Assembly (NCBI RefSeq): GCF_001949145.1
Contig: NW_019091513.1
Span: forward strand, 63,623 to 127,622
Reading direction: 5' to 3'
Source: Acanthaster planci
Lineage: Eukaryota > Echinodermata > Asteroidea > Valvatida > Acanthasteridae
DNA length: 64,000 bases
The translations under genes and the position numbers were made by a program. The notes beneath the pieces are model-generated. The model saw nothing but the letters and a program-made list of their open reading frames with translations. It was not told the DNA's origin and ran no database searches. Below are positions 12,401 through 25,500 of this stretch, piece after piece. Numbering within the stretch: position 1 is the stretch's first letter; each line of letters opens with the position of its first letter.

Positions 12401-15400
12401 ACTTGTACCCAATGAAGAAGAAGCTTTTGCCTTGGAGCCCATTGATATCACAGGTCACTTTCAATTTTGTCAAGAATTTATTCTACTTGTTAACTACTTT
12501 TGTTCTGAGATTACAGATTGTAATTCATGAAGGTATGTAGGAAATATTTTGTCCCAAAGAAAATGCATTTGTGGAGTTTGCTCTTTGATCTAAGATAGTT
12601 GTATCCATATTTTTGAAATACTGAGTAAAGAAGTTAAGAAAAGCCAAGTTAACATGTAAATGTATATTGTAAATGTTGGATACAAACAACAGTTAATGAA
12701 ATGTCCTAACTGGACTCAATTGAAATAGCTGTTTTCATTGAGTAAAGTGACTGTCCTCGACAACCGTCTCACTCGTGATTTTTGTTTGGCACATTATGGT
12801 TCTTTACAGCTGGTGTGAAAGAAACAAGACAACGACGGAAACGTAAATTAGTTGTAGATGAAATCAAAGAACTTGCTGGAGACCTAATCAAATCTCAACT
12901 CAAAGACACCTCAGACATTGTATCCACCCTGGATCTAGCCCCACCCACCAAGAAGCTGATGTTGTGGAAAGAGACAGGAGGAGCCGAGAAGCTTTTCAAT
13001 CTCCCTGGCAGACAGAGTAACTCTGATCCAATCATTAAGGTATGCTTTAAGAAGTAAATACAGATAGAAGAAATACCCAAGACAGCTATGGGCAAGCTCA
13101 GGCACGAACTATAGTTCGACCAGTAAGTCGATTGCTTTTTAACAATGTGCATGTGCAATTCCATAACACTTGAACGACCCTGGTCGGTCAACTTTTAAAA
13201 ATTTCATCGTTACTCACATTTCACCTTTGGCAGCGATCCTCGCAGCATACATGGTCACTGAAATCACGCATGATTATTGTCATGTGAATGATTCCCTCTC
13301 AGTATGAATGAAATTGGTTATTGATAATCAGCGGTGTGACCATACCCTGGGGCCTGGTCCTAAATGGTTGACTAGATAGTTGAAACCATTCATCGTTGGG
13401 GTGGTGTTAGTCAAACTATAGGCAACTGTAGTCGTCACTCGAACTTGCCCCTTGTTAACAATTTTATCCTCAAGTTTAATTGATACAGTGAAATTTTGTT
13501 GGTTCACATTGGTACCATTCCAATTTGAATCTCAAAGCATTACTTCATTTGCATCAAAAGAATACAATTGAATCTTGAGTCAATTCTTGACGGAATGTTT
13601 AAAAATTCAAGGTGTCCGGAGTTCAATTTTAAAATTGCAGGATATTCTAGTCACGTCATATGCATGCACAAATGTGTATGCACGCGCCGAGGTACTTGTC
13701 ATACTATACCTGGAGCATTTTTCTCAAACTTTTTTTGTTTGAATTTGGAATTTTGTTTGTCCAAATCATTTTACCCATATTTCATGTGTCCAGTTGACTT
13801 GCATTAGTACATTGTACACAGGACCTTGCTAAAATGTTCATTCTATCCAAGTGTCACAGTGAACGGAGTGCTGGCTTTTCCATTTACTGTGCCCACATTG
13901 TTTACATGCATTTGCTGGTGTGTTGTGCAGGCTCATATAATTGAACACCATGCCGATGGTAATCAATAATAATCAATATGATTATTAAGTAATCAATATG
14001 CAGGAAAAGAATATGATAAAATTGCTCGTTTGGTTGGAAATAAAACGTGTTCCTGTAACTGTTAATAGAGCTGAAATGGAAACACACACTTCAGATGGCA
14101 CTGCATTTTGTAGATGCTTGAATGCAGTTTGAAACAAAGTTGCAAAACCTGGTGTGCAGAATGTTTTCAGCCAAACTGTTCCTGTGGCTTAAACTCATGT
14201 AGGCTAATTGATAAACTGTGCAGGTATTTACTAAGAACCTGACTCCAGACATCCCCAAGGACCTGCGCACTCATCATGAACCACTGGACCTAGAGGACCA
14301 GGAGCCAGAGAGAATGAGAGATGAGCAGTTATCACAGAGTAAGTCAACAACTGTCAATAGTCTTAGTTCTACATCTGTGTGATGAGCGTTTTAGCGTTAC
14401 ATATTTTCAGGGAAATACAAGAGTCTCATTTTCCATCCGTCATATGTACATGTATGTTTCAATTACTTGCCAACCCTATTCCTGGTCGGACTTGTCTTGG
14501 CTGACAAAACCAATTTTTTTCAAAATGACAGTATACCAAGATTCCACAACCACATTCTTTTGCAAAGTTGAACTTGACAAAAGAGATGAATCCATTTCTT
14601 ACCACTGAGAGTACGTGCTGTCACCACTTTTCCTTGCTCTATCTTGTCATGCTTATTAATTAAAGGGAAATACGTACATACAAGGAGCAGTTTATGGGTA
14701 CCAAAAGGATATCAAATTAAAATTAGTTTTTTTTTCTTTTGTCTCACCAAGGGCAAATTGTTTTCCAGTGAAATCTGCATAGGGCTAGTGGAGCTGCAGT
14801 TGGTGGCATTTTGTATTTGTTAATTTTGGTGTAGGTCTCTCGTGTGAAACGATGCAAAGTTACAAATATACAAAGGTGATGTTTAAAGTGGGTCATTCAT
14901 TTCGCCTATCACAGGTGTGAATGTCCAGGAGCAGGATACAACTCTGGGGGAGGATCAGTCAATGCGAGCCAGGCAGGAATCCAGTTCATCCAAACTACCC
15001 GACATGTCTCTCATGTCGGTACGGAGAGCTTCAGTCTCCAGTGGTGAGGACGACTACGATGCGGGAGATGATCTCTTTGGACCAGAGTACGACGACGATT
15101 ATGATATCCCATCTGTCATGCCACAGTCTGTAGATCCGCAGCAACAGCAAGAAGAGGAGGAAGATGAGGAGGTATGTACACGTCAGTTAGAGGTTGTATA
15201 GGATATTCATGAAGAGATTGCTCTGCCTTGAGCAGACCCCCCCCCCATCGGTTGAAAAGTACCATGTTGGTGGGAAGTGTTTATCCAAGCACCATCTTGT
15301 TCGTAGCAATGCAGCTGCAAAGGATGTATTTCATAATCATTCGTGAACCGTCAAAGTGCAGTTCCCACTGAAGGAGCCACTTTTGTTAGGAAAGATGCGC

Positions 15401-15879
15401 CCTCTCTTGGTCCCACACTGGGTAGATTACACGTATAGGCACTTTATAGAAAAATTCCAACCAGTTTTTATTTTAATCATCTTGTTAACTGAATAATTCA
15501 AATTTGACGTAAATGACCTCCCTGAATATGAGTCTTTGACTGCCTAGTGCAAATGGTATTTGTGCATTGACGAAAGTGTAATAATGATTACTTCTTATCT
15601 TAGATTGAAGAGCGAGAAGGAGAGAATACTGAAGAACGAGAGGAGAGGATTCTGAATAAGAGAGCTCATCAAATGTTGACCAGTATTCGTAGTCGCCTGG
15701 CAAAGGAAGACACGCTGACCTTCTCTGATATGACCAGGAAACAAACACGGAAACAAGTTGCTGCCAAGTTCTATACGTTGCTTGTGTTAAAGAAACAGCA
15801 AGCCGTCAACGTTCAGCAGATCAGCACATTTGCTGATATTAATATTACGCCAGGGCCGGCTTTCAACACAATTTATTAA
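6263..15879 (+). CDS. RAD21: RAD21 cohesin subunit (kleisin), 10 coding exons, 611 aa
   Basis: RAD21 is the kleisin that bridges the SMC1 and SMC3 heads, binds STAG/SA, and is cut by separase at anaphase. Coding exons: 6263-6406, 6844-7073, 7898-8004, 9070-9294, 9873-10004, 12334-12453, 12810-13039, 14224-14338, 14915-15171, 15604-15879. Every junction is GT-AG, all phases agree, and the sum is 1836 nt; human RAD21 has 631 residues. The start is fixed by the universal kleisin opening [18 protein letters not shown]. Residues 1-103 are the SMC3-binding N-domain. EIMR at 169-172 matches the human separase site ending at R172, and EPER (R426) is a candidate second site. [18 protein letters not shown] (exon 6) and LAPPTKKLM with WKETGG (exon 7) mark the conserved central region that binds STAG. 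The last exon is the winged-helix SMC1-binding domain ([15 protein letters not shown]). Unlike human, the acidic Glu/Asp linker before it is short. I am very sure of the identity. Confidence 0.97.
8108..8608. mobile_element. Tc1/mariner-like MITE in RAD21 intron 3
   Basis: The left end CAGTTGGGGCAAAAAGTTTA is matched by an inverted right end closing AAACTTTTTCCCCCAACTG. The shared core includes GTTTACATACACCTGGTAGAA (in both arms, inverted). A TA follows the right end at 8609-8610; the left TA has decayed to TG. The TIR resembles Sleeping-Beauty-type Tc1 termini, which carry the same AGTTTACATACACC word, and a second internal TTTTACATACTTG lies near 8308. At 501 bp with no transposase ORF it is a deletion derivative. 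Confidence 0.85.
10005..12333. other. RAD21 intron 5, repeat-bearing
   Basis: This is the longest RAD21 intron (2.3 kb). Part of it, about 11325-11395, is a dispersed repeat seen again at 61914-61980: both contain AGATGTCTG, ATTCCT and CAATGACCAACACAAA or CATGACCAACACAAA. ORFs of about 100 codons at 11483-11949 on the minus strand have no recognisable domain and are treated as chance. Confidence 0.5.
15225..15430. repeat. dispersed repeat copy in RAD21 intron 9 (pair with 45360-45560)
   Basis: The order of words matches a second copy at 45360-45560: TGCC(T)TGAGCAGA, GGTTGAAAAG or GGTCGAAAAG, then TTGGTGGGAAGTGT or TTGGTCGGGAGTGT, TTCGTGAACC, AAGGAGCC and GCCCTCTCTTGGT. The two copies share orientation and length but are clearly diverged. 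I recognise no named family. A SINE or MITE remnant is likely. Confidence 0.65.
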
Positions 15880-15883
15880 TAAA
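15878..15883 (+). terminator. possible poly(A) signal overlapping the RAD21 stop
   Basis: AATAAA begins two bases inside the TAA stop codon (15877-15879). If used, the 3' UTR would be only about 10-30 nt. Later AATAAA words lie near 19184, 19551 and 19640, so a longer 3' UTR is equally possible. Confidence 0.3.
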
Positions 15884-17473
15884 CAAGAGGACTTCATTGT
15901 CATATTGGGTTGACAGCATGTGGGTATAGTTTGCCTTCAGGTCCACAAGTGAACAACTTCAAAGGTCCCAGCTGTTATTTTTGGAGTCAACACCAGATTT
16001 GAGGGAATGAAGATTGAGAACATGTCAGATTGGCTGACAACTTGAACTATGTGTACAGTTTCTTTTAAAGTTGCTGAATGAAATGAGATTCAGTACATGC
16101 GCCATCAAATGCCTCTTTTTTAAGTAACACGTAGTTGTGAAGTCCAAAGTGCAGATCAAAGTGCAGATCAACTGCATCCTAACTAGTGTGAATAAGTAAA
16201 ACTAGTGGCCATATTATTTTTGGAGCTGATGTGTATTTTGCTCTGTTTCATAATGAAACTGTCTACAAATAATGAATGTCTGCAATCGCAATAGTAATTT
16301 CATGAGGTGACATTCCACGAATGGTCTTTTCCATGAGATGAAGTTGAGTAGAATGGCACATTCAACTTGTCACCTCATACGTTTGTATCTGTTGCATGAC
16401 TGCAAATCATTCATTATATGTTGTATGCAATGCCTGAATATTGTCTTCTTGTGTAAGTCGCCAATTTCCTTTCCGGGTCTAAACTTGCCGCACAAAGTTG
16501 TCAAGTTCCAGATTAAACAGCCAGCCCTTGGTGTCTTATAAAATGACTACTGTCGTGTGATCGAATAGTTGTTTCTTCATATTTCAGGCATCAGCATTAC
16601 TCACTGGTTCAGACAATTTCTTCATCGGTTCAAAGGACCAGTGCTTTGCATTTTATCATAAGCCATCTGCCATTTAGCTTGTAAAGCTACATTATGGAAC
16701 TGAATAGTGCGTAACGCTTGTGTACATTTTTGTCTTGACAAAAACAAGCCCTTGCACAGTTGTACAAGCAGAATTACTTTTTATGGTGCGCTATAACACG
16801 AATTGTTTTCTGATACCTGCTGTTTTAACCAAACTTCAAGGAGATCATCAGCCATGATTCAGGGGTGGGTTGAAGGTTGACCTTCACATTAATATGTTTG
16901 TGTTGTAGCTTCACAGTATTTTGGGGGTATTAATGATAAGCCCTTAACATTGACTTGTCTTTTCCACCTTGTGCAGTGTACATGTATTTGTTCCGACAGT
17001 TCGATTCGTAGTCCTGTGTACATGTATGTATTCATTGGTTTGTGTTATTGTAAACGTGGAGCCCAATTTTTCCCAACTTTCCTCACTTGACCACTTCTTT
17101 TTTCCCCCAGATGTAAGGGAATATTTTTGTAGTGATACTTAATGACTAAAGAAAATGTAAGAAATGTCAAAATTAGTTTTCTACTTCCAAATCTGAAGGG
17201 TTAGCAATATCCTTCATTCTGTGACTAAGTTAAGCAGACCAGTTTTTGGTTTGATGAACTCTGCTGTGCACTGTTTAAGATGAAATCAATACTGGCCACT
17301 TGAATGTCAATTTTACTTAGAGTATTCATGTGTCCCTACAAATAATACAGATACAGTGCTGTTAATTGGCTTGGTTTATTAAGGTCAAACATAATGGTTT
17401 ATTTGGTGTTACTGTTAACGTTAAACACTCGTTGACCTTTTTGATACAGAAAATATCATTTCTAACACCTGAA

Positions 17474-17766
17474 GGCCGGTTCATACTCGCTACGTATTCA
17501 CTGTGTACACAGCGCGAAGGTCTATTTTGATGTGTCTGCAGTGCGTGAAGGAAAGCGAAGTGCGTAATGAAAAGTTTGTGAAAATAATGGATAGCGTGTA
17601 TGCACCAAATGTATGCATATGCGTAATTGTACAAATTAAAAAGTTTAACTTTGGTCAGATACGCACACGCAGCCAAGACTTGAGAAAATATGATGGTATT
17701 AACAACAAATGCGGCGTTCACATTAAGCGCTAAGTGTGTGCAAACACAGCGCGTATGAACCAGCCC
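17474..17766. mobile_element. hAT-style MITE, about 293 bp
   Basis: Inverted ends are GGCCGGTTCATACTCGC on the left and GCGCGTATGAACCAGCC on the right. The interior is rich in GCGAAGTGCGTAATG-like words. The imperfect flanks CCTGAAG and CTGAGGA might be a decayed target duplication. Neither strand encodes a transposase; the 147-codon minus-strand ORF across it is fortuitous. Confidence 0.65.
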
Positions 17767-20059
17767 TGAGGAAAGCACCGCCAGATGCTGCAAATAAGTG
17801 TACATTTACCACGTCCTACATCACAGCAGTCAACATTTGTTTTGTGGTATCTTTGTGTCATAGTTTCCTACAGAAGAGAAGATCGGTTATTGAACCACTG
17901 TTTAGCAGCAGATGTAAAGATATTGTTGGCTGGTTTATGCGATGGAAGTAGTGCCATCTGCTGTGCCACTGGTCCCATGGATATGCACTATGCAGTAGTT
18001 ACAGGAGTTGTGAAAGTGTATGGATACCAGTGACTTGAATGATGGCTGACATTGTTGATACACAAAACATTGTACAGCCCACGTGTACATGTTGCTGCCA
18101 CAGCTGTTTTTAGAAACTAGACACATTACTGTAAATATTGTATTATATGAAATAGCCAGGAGCTCTTTGAATTGTTGCCAGTATATTAGCAGAGCTTTCT
18201 TTTTAACACTGGGATCGATCTGTTGAAAAATCTCTGTTAGGTACTTGTATTTGTTTTGAATATTTTGTCAGCTTGTGCATACACGCATCAGCGACTTCAT
18301 TATATGTTTACGGTAGTAAATACTTCATAATTGCTTTTGATATTTTTTTTCATATTGTATATACATTTAGTTGTTGATTATATATTTAGAGTAGTTAATT
18401 TGTGTCTTCAGTTGAAAGCATGCTAAATAGGCTATTTTATTCCATTCACTAAATACCAATACATACATGTTGGGAAATCAAGTAAATTTTTGAAAGTGCA
18501 TATGTACATGTATTTATGAGCAGCACTCATGGTTTATGAGATCAGTTTGTTGGTGGGTGAAGGACAGTGTCTAACAGCTTGGGAAAGTTGAGAATTGGTG
18601 AGCATTGCTTTGAACTTTTTCCCTTGCCTTCATTTGTCACTTTGTCAAAGCTAGCAGTTTATTAGATGTTAGTTTTGTAGAAATCTTTAAAATGACAAGA
18701 ACCATCAAACCTGGGTCATGCAGAGCTGTAAAACTGCAAACAGTACGTGCAAATTACAAGTATCAGTGAAGCTCAGGTCCAGCAGAGAAGTGTTGGTGTC
18801 CTGTGCAGTTGTCAAATGATGTGGAACAAGGTGCTTTTTAAGACATGAATAGGCCTCTATACTGATGACATCACACTGCCATGGAGCCAGTGTGGGGCCT
18901 AAGGTCACCTGAGCTCCATCGGCAAACACATGCGTAAACCAAGTGTAGCTGCCATCAGTACAGAGGCTTGTGCATGACTCTTGCCTTTACACCTTAAACG
19001 CTGCGTTCCCTTCTGCAGGGGTTTAAAACATGCCCCACATTGCAGCAGTCGATTCTTTTGTAATTTCATGTCTTGGATTTTCACCCTGCCTGTGAGAAGG
19101 AAAATGTGATAAAATCTCAAGCATGCAATTTTCCTCATATCAGCCGATTTCCTCATTTTTCACTTCATACTTGTGCCATTAAAAATAAAAACAAACACTG
19201 TGCAGTCTTGTAAAGACTGGGATTTCCTTGTTTCTCATCAAAGTCCAACATGCATTCCTGTAAATTCAGCACCAATGTTTGGACTACTGTTGATCACAGA
19301 GTGGTTTCTGCTGTTTCCATACTGATGATCACTGCCATTTTACTGGTCACACAAGACGATGGTATTGGGTAAGAGCTGATTTGCAAGATTTGTGGTACAC
19401 AATTATGTAATGAAAAGACATTGCAATGTGGCACATGCACTTGTGGCTGATGACAGCAATCATTCTCAGATACACAACCCTTGACCATTTTCAATGGATT
19501 ACATGTGCATAAACTGTGTCAATTGCAGTGGCCGAGAGATAATTTAATAAACAGTTGTGTCTGTGCCCAGGTCTGAAAGATCATCCAGCACTTGTTTCCA
19601 TTGTAGAATCATTCTCAATTTGTCAGTCCAGCTATGTGAATAAACTCAACTTGTCCCCATGGATTCTGTGAAATTGAGGGTAGTTGCAAAAAATTTTTTT
19701 GCATAAGCAAATAGCCATGTTTAAGAATTCTTGTAAAATTCAACCATTTTTCCCAAGGACCAACTTTTTTTTTAGACCAGGTACCCACTAGATATTTTCA
19801 AAAGCACGTTTAAGTTTGCTTTGGTTATTAATGAATAGGCTGTTTTAATCTTTAAAAGATCGGATGTCAAAAGGGACATTAAAGGTAACAGAAATAACTG
19901 AGCTTTGTACCATTGCCAATTTTGTTTTAATGTGTTCAGTTTTATGAACTTGTTGGTTTAGATGTGGTCACTTTCAGTGATGGTAAAATTTTGTTCAATG
20001 AAATCGCAAAATAAAGATGAGCAAGAACGGAGACAACCACCGAGTTCTTTTTCAGTTTA

Positions 20060-20589
20060 TTAAACCACGGACCATTTACCCAGGGATGTGCAACCACGAG
20101 CGGCCCCAGTGCAAACACATGTGCGACCTTGATTCCATACATGTTACGGATTGTTATTACCCCCGCAGGCACTCTCGGCTTTCTTGAAAAAACTTGCGAC
20201 CACATGACACGGGTTGCAGCATGTACTGTGCAGCCGTGGTTATGCCGAGACAACGTGGTGCTTAAATCTATTCACTTTGCCGAATAAATCTTCACTCATT
20301 GATTTCAAGGACAAACAAAGTTTTAATGAGGCAAAATTCCCAGTTTTGTAGTTCACTTTTCTCGGAATGTATAGGATGAAATATCTTGAGCAGCATATTT
20401 TTAGACAGGGTGTACCCTGACTTAAAATATTACAAGAAAACAAAGTGGTAGACAGGAATATATGTTTGTTAGAGAAAGTGTTACATAATCCAATTTAATT
20501 TCTGCTTTGATATTGTGCCAGCCGTAACACACACTGAACCAGCTCTGAGCTTAAGTTGCACATCCCTGGGTAAATGGTCTGTGATTAAA
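20060..20589. mobile_element. DNA-transposon remnant with about 35-bp TIRs
   Basis: The left end has CGGACCATTTACCCAGGGAT followed by GTGCAAC. The same sequence occurs inverted at 20555-20583 (GTTGCACATCCC then TGGGTAAATGGTC). Outside both arms lies a TTAAA/TTTAA word, which could reflect a TTAA target site as in piggyBac elements, but this is a guess. The interior has no transposase ORF. Confidence 0.7.
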
Positions 20590-22598
20590 CCTAATTCTTG
20601 TATTATATAACTAAGCAGTGTGCACGTCAAACTGCATTTACACTTGAGTGGTAATTAACCATTGCATGAATATCCCTTACTCCTGGCTTACAAGTACTTG
20701 TCCAGGACTTTTATACCTGGCTAAATTAAACTCTATCTGTCCTCCAATTCCCAACTGTACCTCCCTCTGCTGTTGTTCATTAAAAGCCATTCAGGCTTTC
20801 AATTGCTGGGGTATTTCTGCTGGCTTCTAGTGGCACATGTCAACAGATATGTGCACCTTGCCCACAGTTTTTATTAACTGAAGCAATCTAAACTATTAAT
20901 CGTAAGTACGTACAGGCTCTATGCATTGTGACTTAAAACAAATATGAGAATAAACAGAAGAAAATATTTTCATTTTTAATGTACGGCCAAAACAGTGTAG
21001 AGACTGGACCGTTGCTTTCTAAATACCTACAAGGATAAGTTTAACAAGTCTAGAGAAATGAATCAAGGGGTGGTGTGGGTGCTGTGGCAACCCCAATTTA
21101 AGGACGGGGAGCTGACTGTAAAACATCCCCTCCTTTGTTGACATAAATGTATATAATCCTTGGCACTCCCTGGCAAAAATATGTTCCATGGGGTTCAAGC
21201 CTCAAGTGTAACACTGATATTTCAAAATCAAGACTCCGCCCTCCCCAAATTTTAAAGTGAAGACTCCGCACCATCCACTTTCTGCTTTAGTTCACATCAC
21301 CATTTCAGGTGGGCAGGTTCAAGAAAACGAGATCTGTTAAAGTTTTGTGATACATATTTGGACTATGGTAATGTACCAAAGATTCAACACGGGCAAATTT
21401 CACAGACTGCTTTGAAATCTACTAACCAGAAAGGCGGATGAATCCCTCAACAATTAATATCATCTTAGAAGCAATTTTATTTTCTTTCTTATATGGATAT
21501 AAAATGAGTCAATACCACAAGGAAAGTGCAATCATGAATTGTGAATAGAGCCTGAAAGTTGACCCCTGATGGCGCGCTTCCGGAACCCTTGGATAGGAAA
21601 AATAACGTGCAAAGATTTTAGAATTTATAATATTTTTTCGTTCAGTTACTTCTAAAAATCAAACTCTGAAAAAGGGGCTTTGAAAAATATTTGCTAGTAT
21701 ATAGAAACTGAAAATCACCTGACCTAAAAGAGAAATATCCTGCCAAAAACTGACCCATCACTTCCGAAAATCAAAAATGCATCAAGAACAGTGCAATGAG
21801 GCAGTCTCGTACACAGATGAATATTTACGGTTTGAGATTTTAGGGTAGTCCGTCGGTAAAAGCCGAAATAAAAACAAATCAAAATATTTTACACAGTCTT
21901 ATAATTTATAAGTAATAAACGTAAAGCAATATTCTACTTCAATTATGTAAGATTTTAAACATTTATCTAACCTTTGCTGACAACAACTGCGTGATGTCAA
22001 CTCACGGAATTTGGAACCCATCGACTGCAGGTATGTGTAGGTAAATCTTTGGAACGTTGTACAATCTCATTTTCACTTAAGCATGGGCAGTGAAAACAAA
22101 CTTGCATGAACATGGAGCCCTAGGTGCGATATCGCCGGAAGTGAAAGGTCGTTAAGAAAATTCGTTTTTACCTATCTCCATGTGACTTTTGTTAAATATT
22201 ACTTGAGGAAGACAAAGGCAACATTCCAACACGAGTGTTTTACGGGGTGGTTTCAGTAAGGAATTATTCTTCCAAAATTGATTGAACATGATAGGATGGC
22301 CCAACGTAAAATCCTCATTGGAGGACTGCGCTTTCTGATAACAAGTGTATAAACTCAAAACAAGCTTCCCTGCTCTGTTGACTCCCAAACAACTGATGGG
22401 TACCTTTTAACCACTCAGGCCAACATAATTTGACAATAATCAGGCTGGTTACGATATTGTGTCAGTGCTGTAACTTGATTGTTAGTAATGAAAACGGATC
22501 ACCAGACACATCACTTTGAAACTTCCAAATACTGGGATAAACTGTCCATGGCTTGTTGCTGGAAGGAAGTGCACGTAGTACAGAACAGCTGCAGCAGA

Positions 22599-25500
22599 TC
22601 ACCTCACAGGCTGTGAAGTACCGTCATGCCTTACTGAAGATAAGGCCTTGGATAGCTCACTTTGCTTCAGTGAAGATTTCAGCTTTTCTACAAGGGCTGA
22701 ATCACTGACATCTGGGATTTACAAAACCAAATGACCTTAGTACATTTCCTCTGTACACATGTACAGCAGTTAGATTCATTGCACTGCATATATTTAGTAT
22801 GTAAAACTAAAGTTGCCCGAGTTGAAATACGTGGGTGTACTACTGCACCAGGAAGAAAGATAAAGTCATGCACGCAGAGGGACTGTAACATCGCACGTGC
22901 CGGCAACAGACAAAAATACACGTGTTTACAGGAACAGAAGCAAGCATCATTGGAGTAATTAACAAAATAGCTCACCAACAACAGGTTTTTAAGCATGCGG
23001 AGAGGTGAATTATTGAAAAGAAGAGTAATCGGACATTTTGTTCGAGATGGTTGATACTGGAGTTTTTTTTTTCAATCTGTGAGGCCTGCATGTATAAAAT
23101 GCTCAATGATAATGCACACACATTATGGGTTCATAGTACCACACACAAGGGATAAAAAAACCAAAGACCCTGTTTCACTTCATCGACAATGAACTTACCA
23201 TCGTAATCAGAGACATGAACCTTTGTTGGACGTGTGGCATGTAAGTCATCATAATACAGGTCTACTTTCAGCTGACGGGCACTTCTCTCACTAGGCAGAA
23301 GGGTTATCTGTATGTAATCTAATGACTGACTGTGATGAATACCGTCAATGATGGTAGGAGAATGGTCCACCTGTTACACAAACCAGTGACAATGTGTGAG
23401 TTCTTTGGCACTGTCTTGCTGGTACTAACACTCCAGGGGTCAATTTCATAGAGCTGCTTATACACAAAATTTGCTTAAGCTCAAAAAATCTTGCTTAGAA
23501 AACAAAGGTTACCAGCTCAAAATCTATGTGATTGTCATGTTAACCAAAAGACAGGGGAATACCATTCCAAAACAATATACATCACATGGAGTTTTGGCTG
23601 GTAACCTGATTTGTCAAGTAAGGTTTTTTTCACGCTTAAGCAAAGTTTGTACTTCAGCTCTATGAAATTTGCCCCCAGATGTGAACAAGACCATTACTCT
23701 AACTGGAACCACACTTGCTGCAATTACATTCTGTGTGAGTGTAAATACATGTACACCTTTGGTGTCGGAGCTTATGCGTCTTTAAGTATATCCACATGAA
23801 TTTTAATGAGACGAGGTCAAACTGTACCAATAAATCTAGCAAGTTTTCTTAACAACAGGAGAACAACAAGAGAATGTCCACACTATGAATGTGAAATAAG
23901 CAGGGGTCTGGATTTGGGCAACCACCACACAAAGGTTACCCACCCACAAATCTTGTTAGTGGGACTCTAGCACCCCCAAGATTTAGTCACTCGAGTGCCA
24001 TGCATTTCCCCAGTTTCTTATTTAGCTCAGAATTACATGTAGGCATATATGTAAAAGCCCAGCTGAGACGCTGATTTTACAGTAATTTATTCATGCTGGA
24101 GTATGATCGCTATATTACTCCATTGTCTTTGTGATTCCAGTGCTAAATTTACCTTCCAAGCGGCTGTGTGGTTGGGCGTGGTACGGCCCCCTAGAATGTT
24201 AATAGTAACCTTTAACTTGGTGACTGTCAGTCACTCTTCAAGATGACTGTTTAGGCACATTTATGCACCCAGCTCTACACTCTTGTACATACGTTTGTTT
24301 TTCTGTATTTCACCTTCTTATACACGAACCTTAGATTTTTGCACATGACCCTAGCAAGAAGTCATGTGACCCTTTGAGGTGGAAAATGCCTTTGGTTAAG
24401 TTCTTCATGCAAGCTCACATTTTATAAATGTCTTAGCTCTCACAGAACCCAATAAATAGGGTAGAATTTCTTAAGATTGCTGGTCAGGTGCAATGGACCC
24501 AAACCCTTGTTGTGCGATGTACAACTAAACGTAGTATGGTGGACCTATTTTGAGTAGCTCGATATGGTTACGTAGCTAGCGTGGCCAGAACCTAGCTGGC
24601 CGGCATCACTAAAACCCAACCACTGCCCGAGACAGACACATTGTCGTCCACCACACTAGTTGTGGTAGCTATAGCCCTGGTTCTTCCTGTCTGTTGAGCC
24701 AATGATACAGTGCCTGGAGGAATCCAATCATTGTGTTCACCACGGTCCTGCCTATTGTATCGTCAGTTATTTAATTGGCCATAGTGTTACACCGTTATGC
24801 AAAGACGTTACGTAATTCCTTTTTCAAAATCATATGAAGCAATGAAAGAGCGAGAACAGTAAACCAGCTTATAGTTTGACCGTCACCCAAACCCTTGTCT
24901 CCCACTCACTTAAACAACTTGCTGCCGGGGAACCCTGTTTCGAGCACCATGGGTTTATACACAGAGCCAGGGTGCCTAAAATGGGACGAAAGGCTGGTCC
25001 GTGTAACAAAAGACCATTCTCAGAACAACCGACCTGCTGCTGGGAATTGCCATCATTTTTTGGCTTGCATTCTTTGAAGGTAATCTGTCACTGTTTTTAA
25101 ACAGTATACCACTGTTTTGGGCATAGCACGCCCACGGATTAGAACTGCGGACAAAAGTGCTCCAAGGCCCCATTGATGAGCGACACAGCGCCACTGCATG
25201 CTAATCTGGCCCCTATTGAAAAGAGGTCAGCAGTGCACTGTGCCGGTTTTGGGAACAAAAGAATCTTACGTAACACCACACAATCTGGGCTCTTTTTCCA
25301 AGGCTGCAGGCCTGGCTGAAATATTCAGGAGTCAATGAAGGTAACCTGTCAGCTTTAGAGTAGTCCCCAAAGAGTCCTTCCTTTTGGTGTAAATGGCCAT
25401 TAAATGAAATGATGAATTTTTGAAGAATTTTGAAAACGGGAAATCTTGAAAAGGACCCGGCATCTTGTCTTGCTCAAGAAAAATCCACCCGGCAGCAAGT

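Larger units (their letters stand above)
15884..22598. other. interval between convergent RAD21 and CENPO 3' ends
   Basis: There is no recognised coding exon in 6.7 kb. It must hold both 3' UTRs, and it contains at least two MITEs (17474-17766 and 20060-20589). T-rich DNA and TACATGTA words dominate 16.9-18.6 kb, which would suit a long RAD21 3' UTR. ORFs of up to 147 codons here fall mainly inside the MITEs and show no domain. Confidence 0.5.

Noticed and set aside
17362-17805. 147-codon minus-strand ORF
   Set aside because: It lies mostly within a MITE (17474-17766) and shows no protein similarity.
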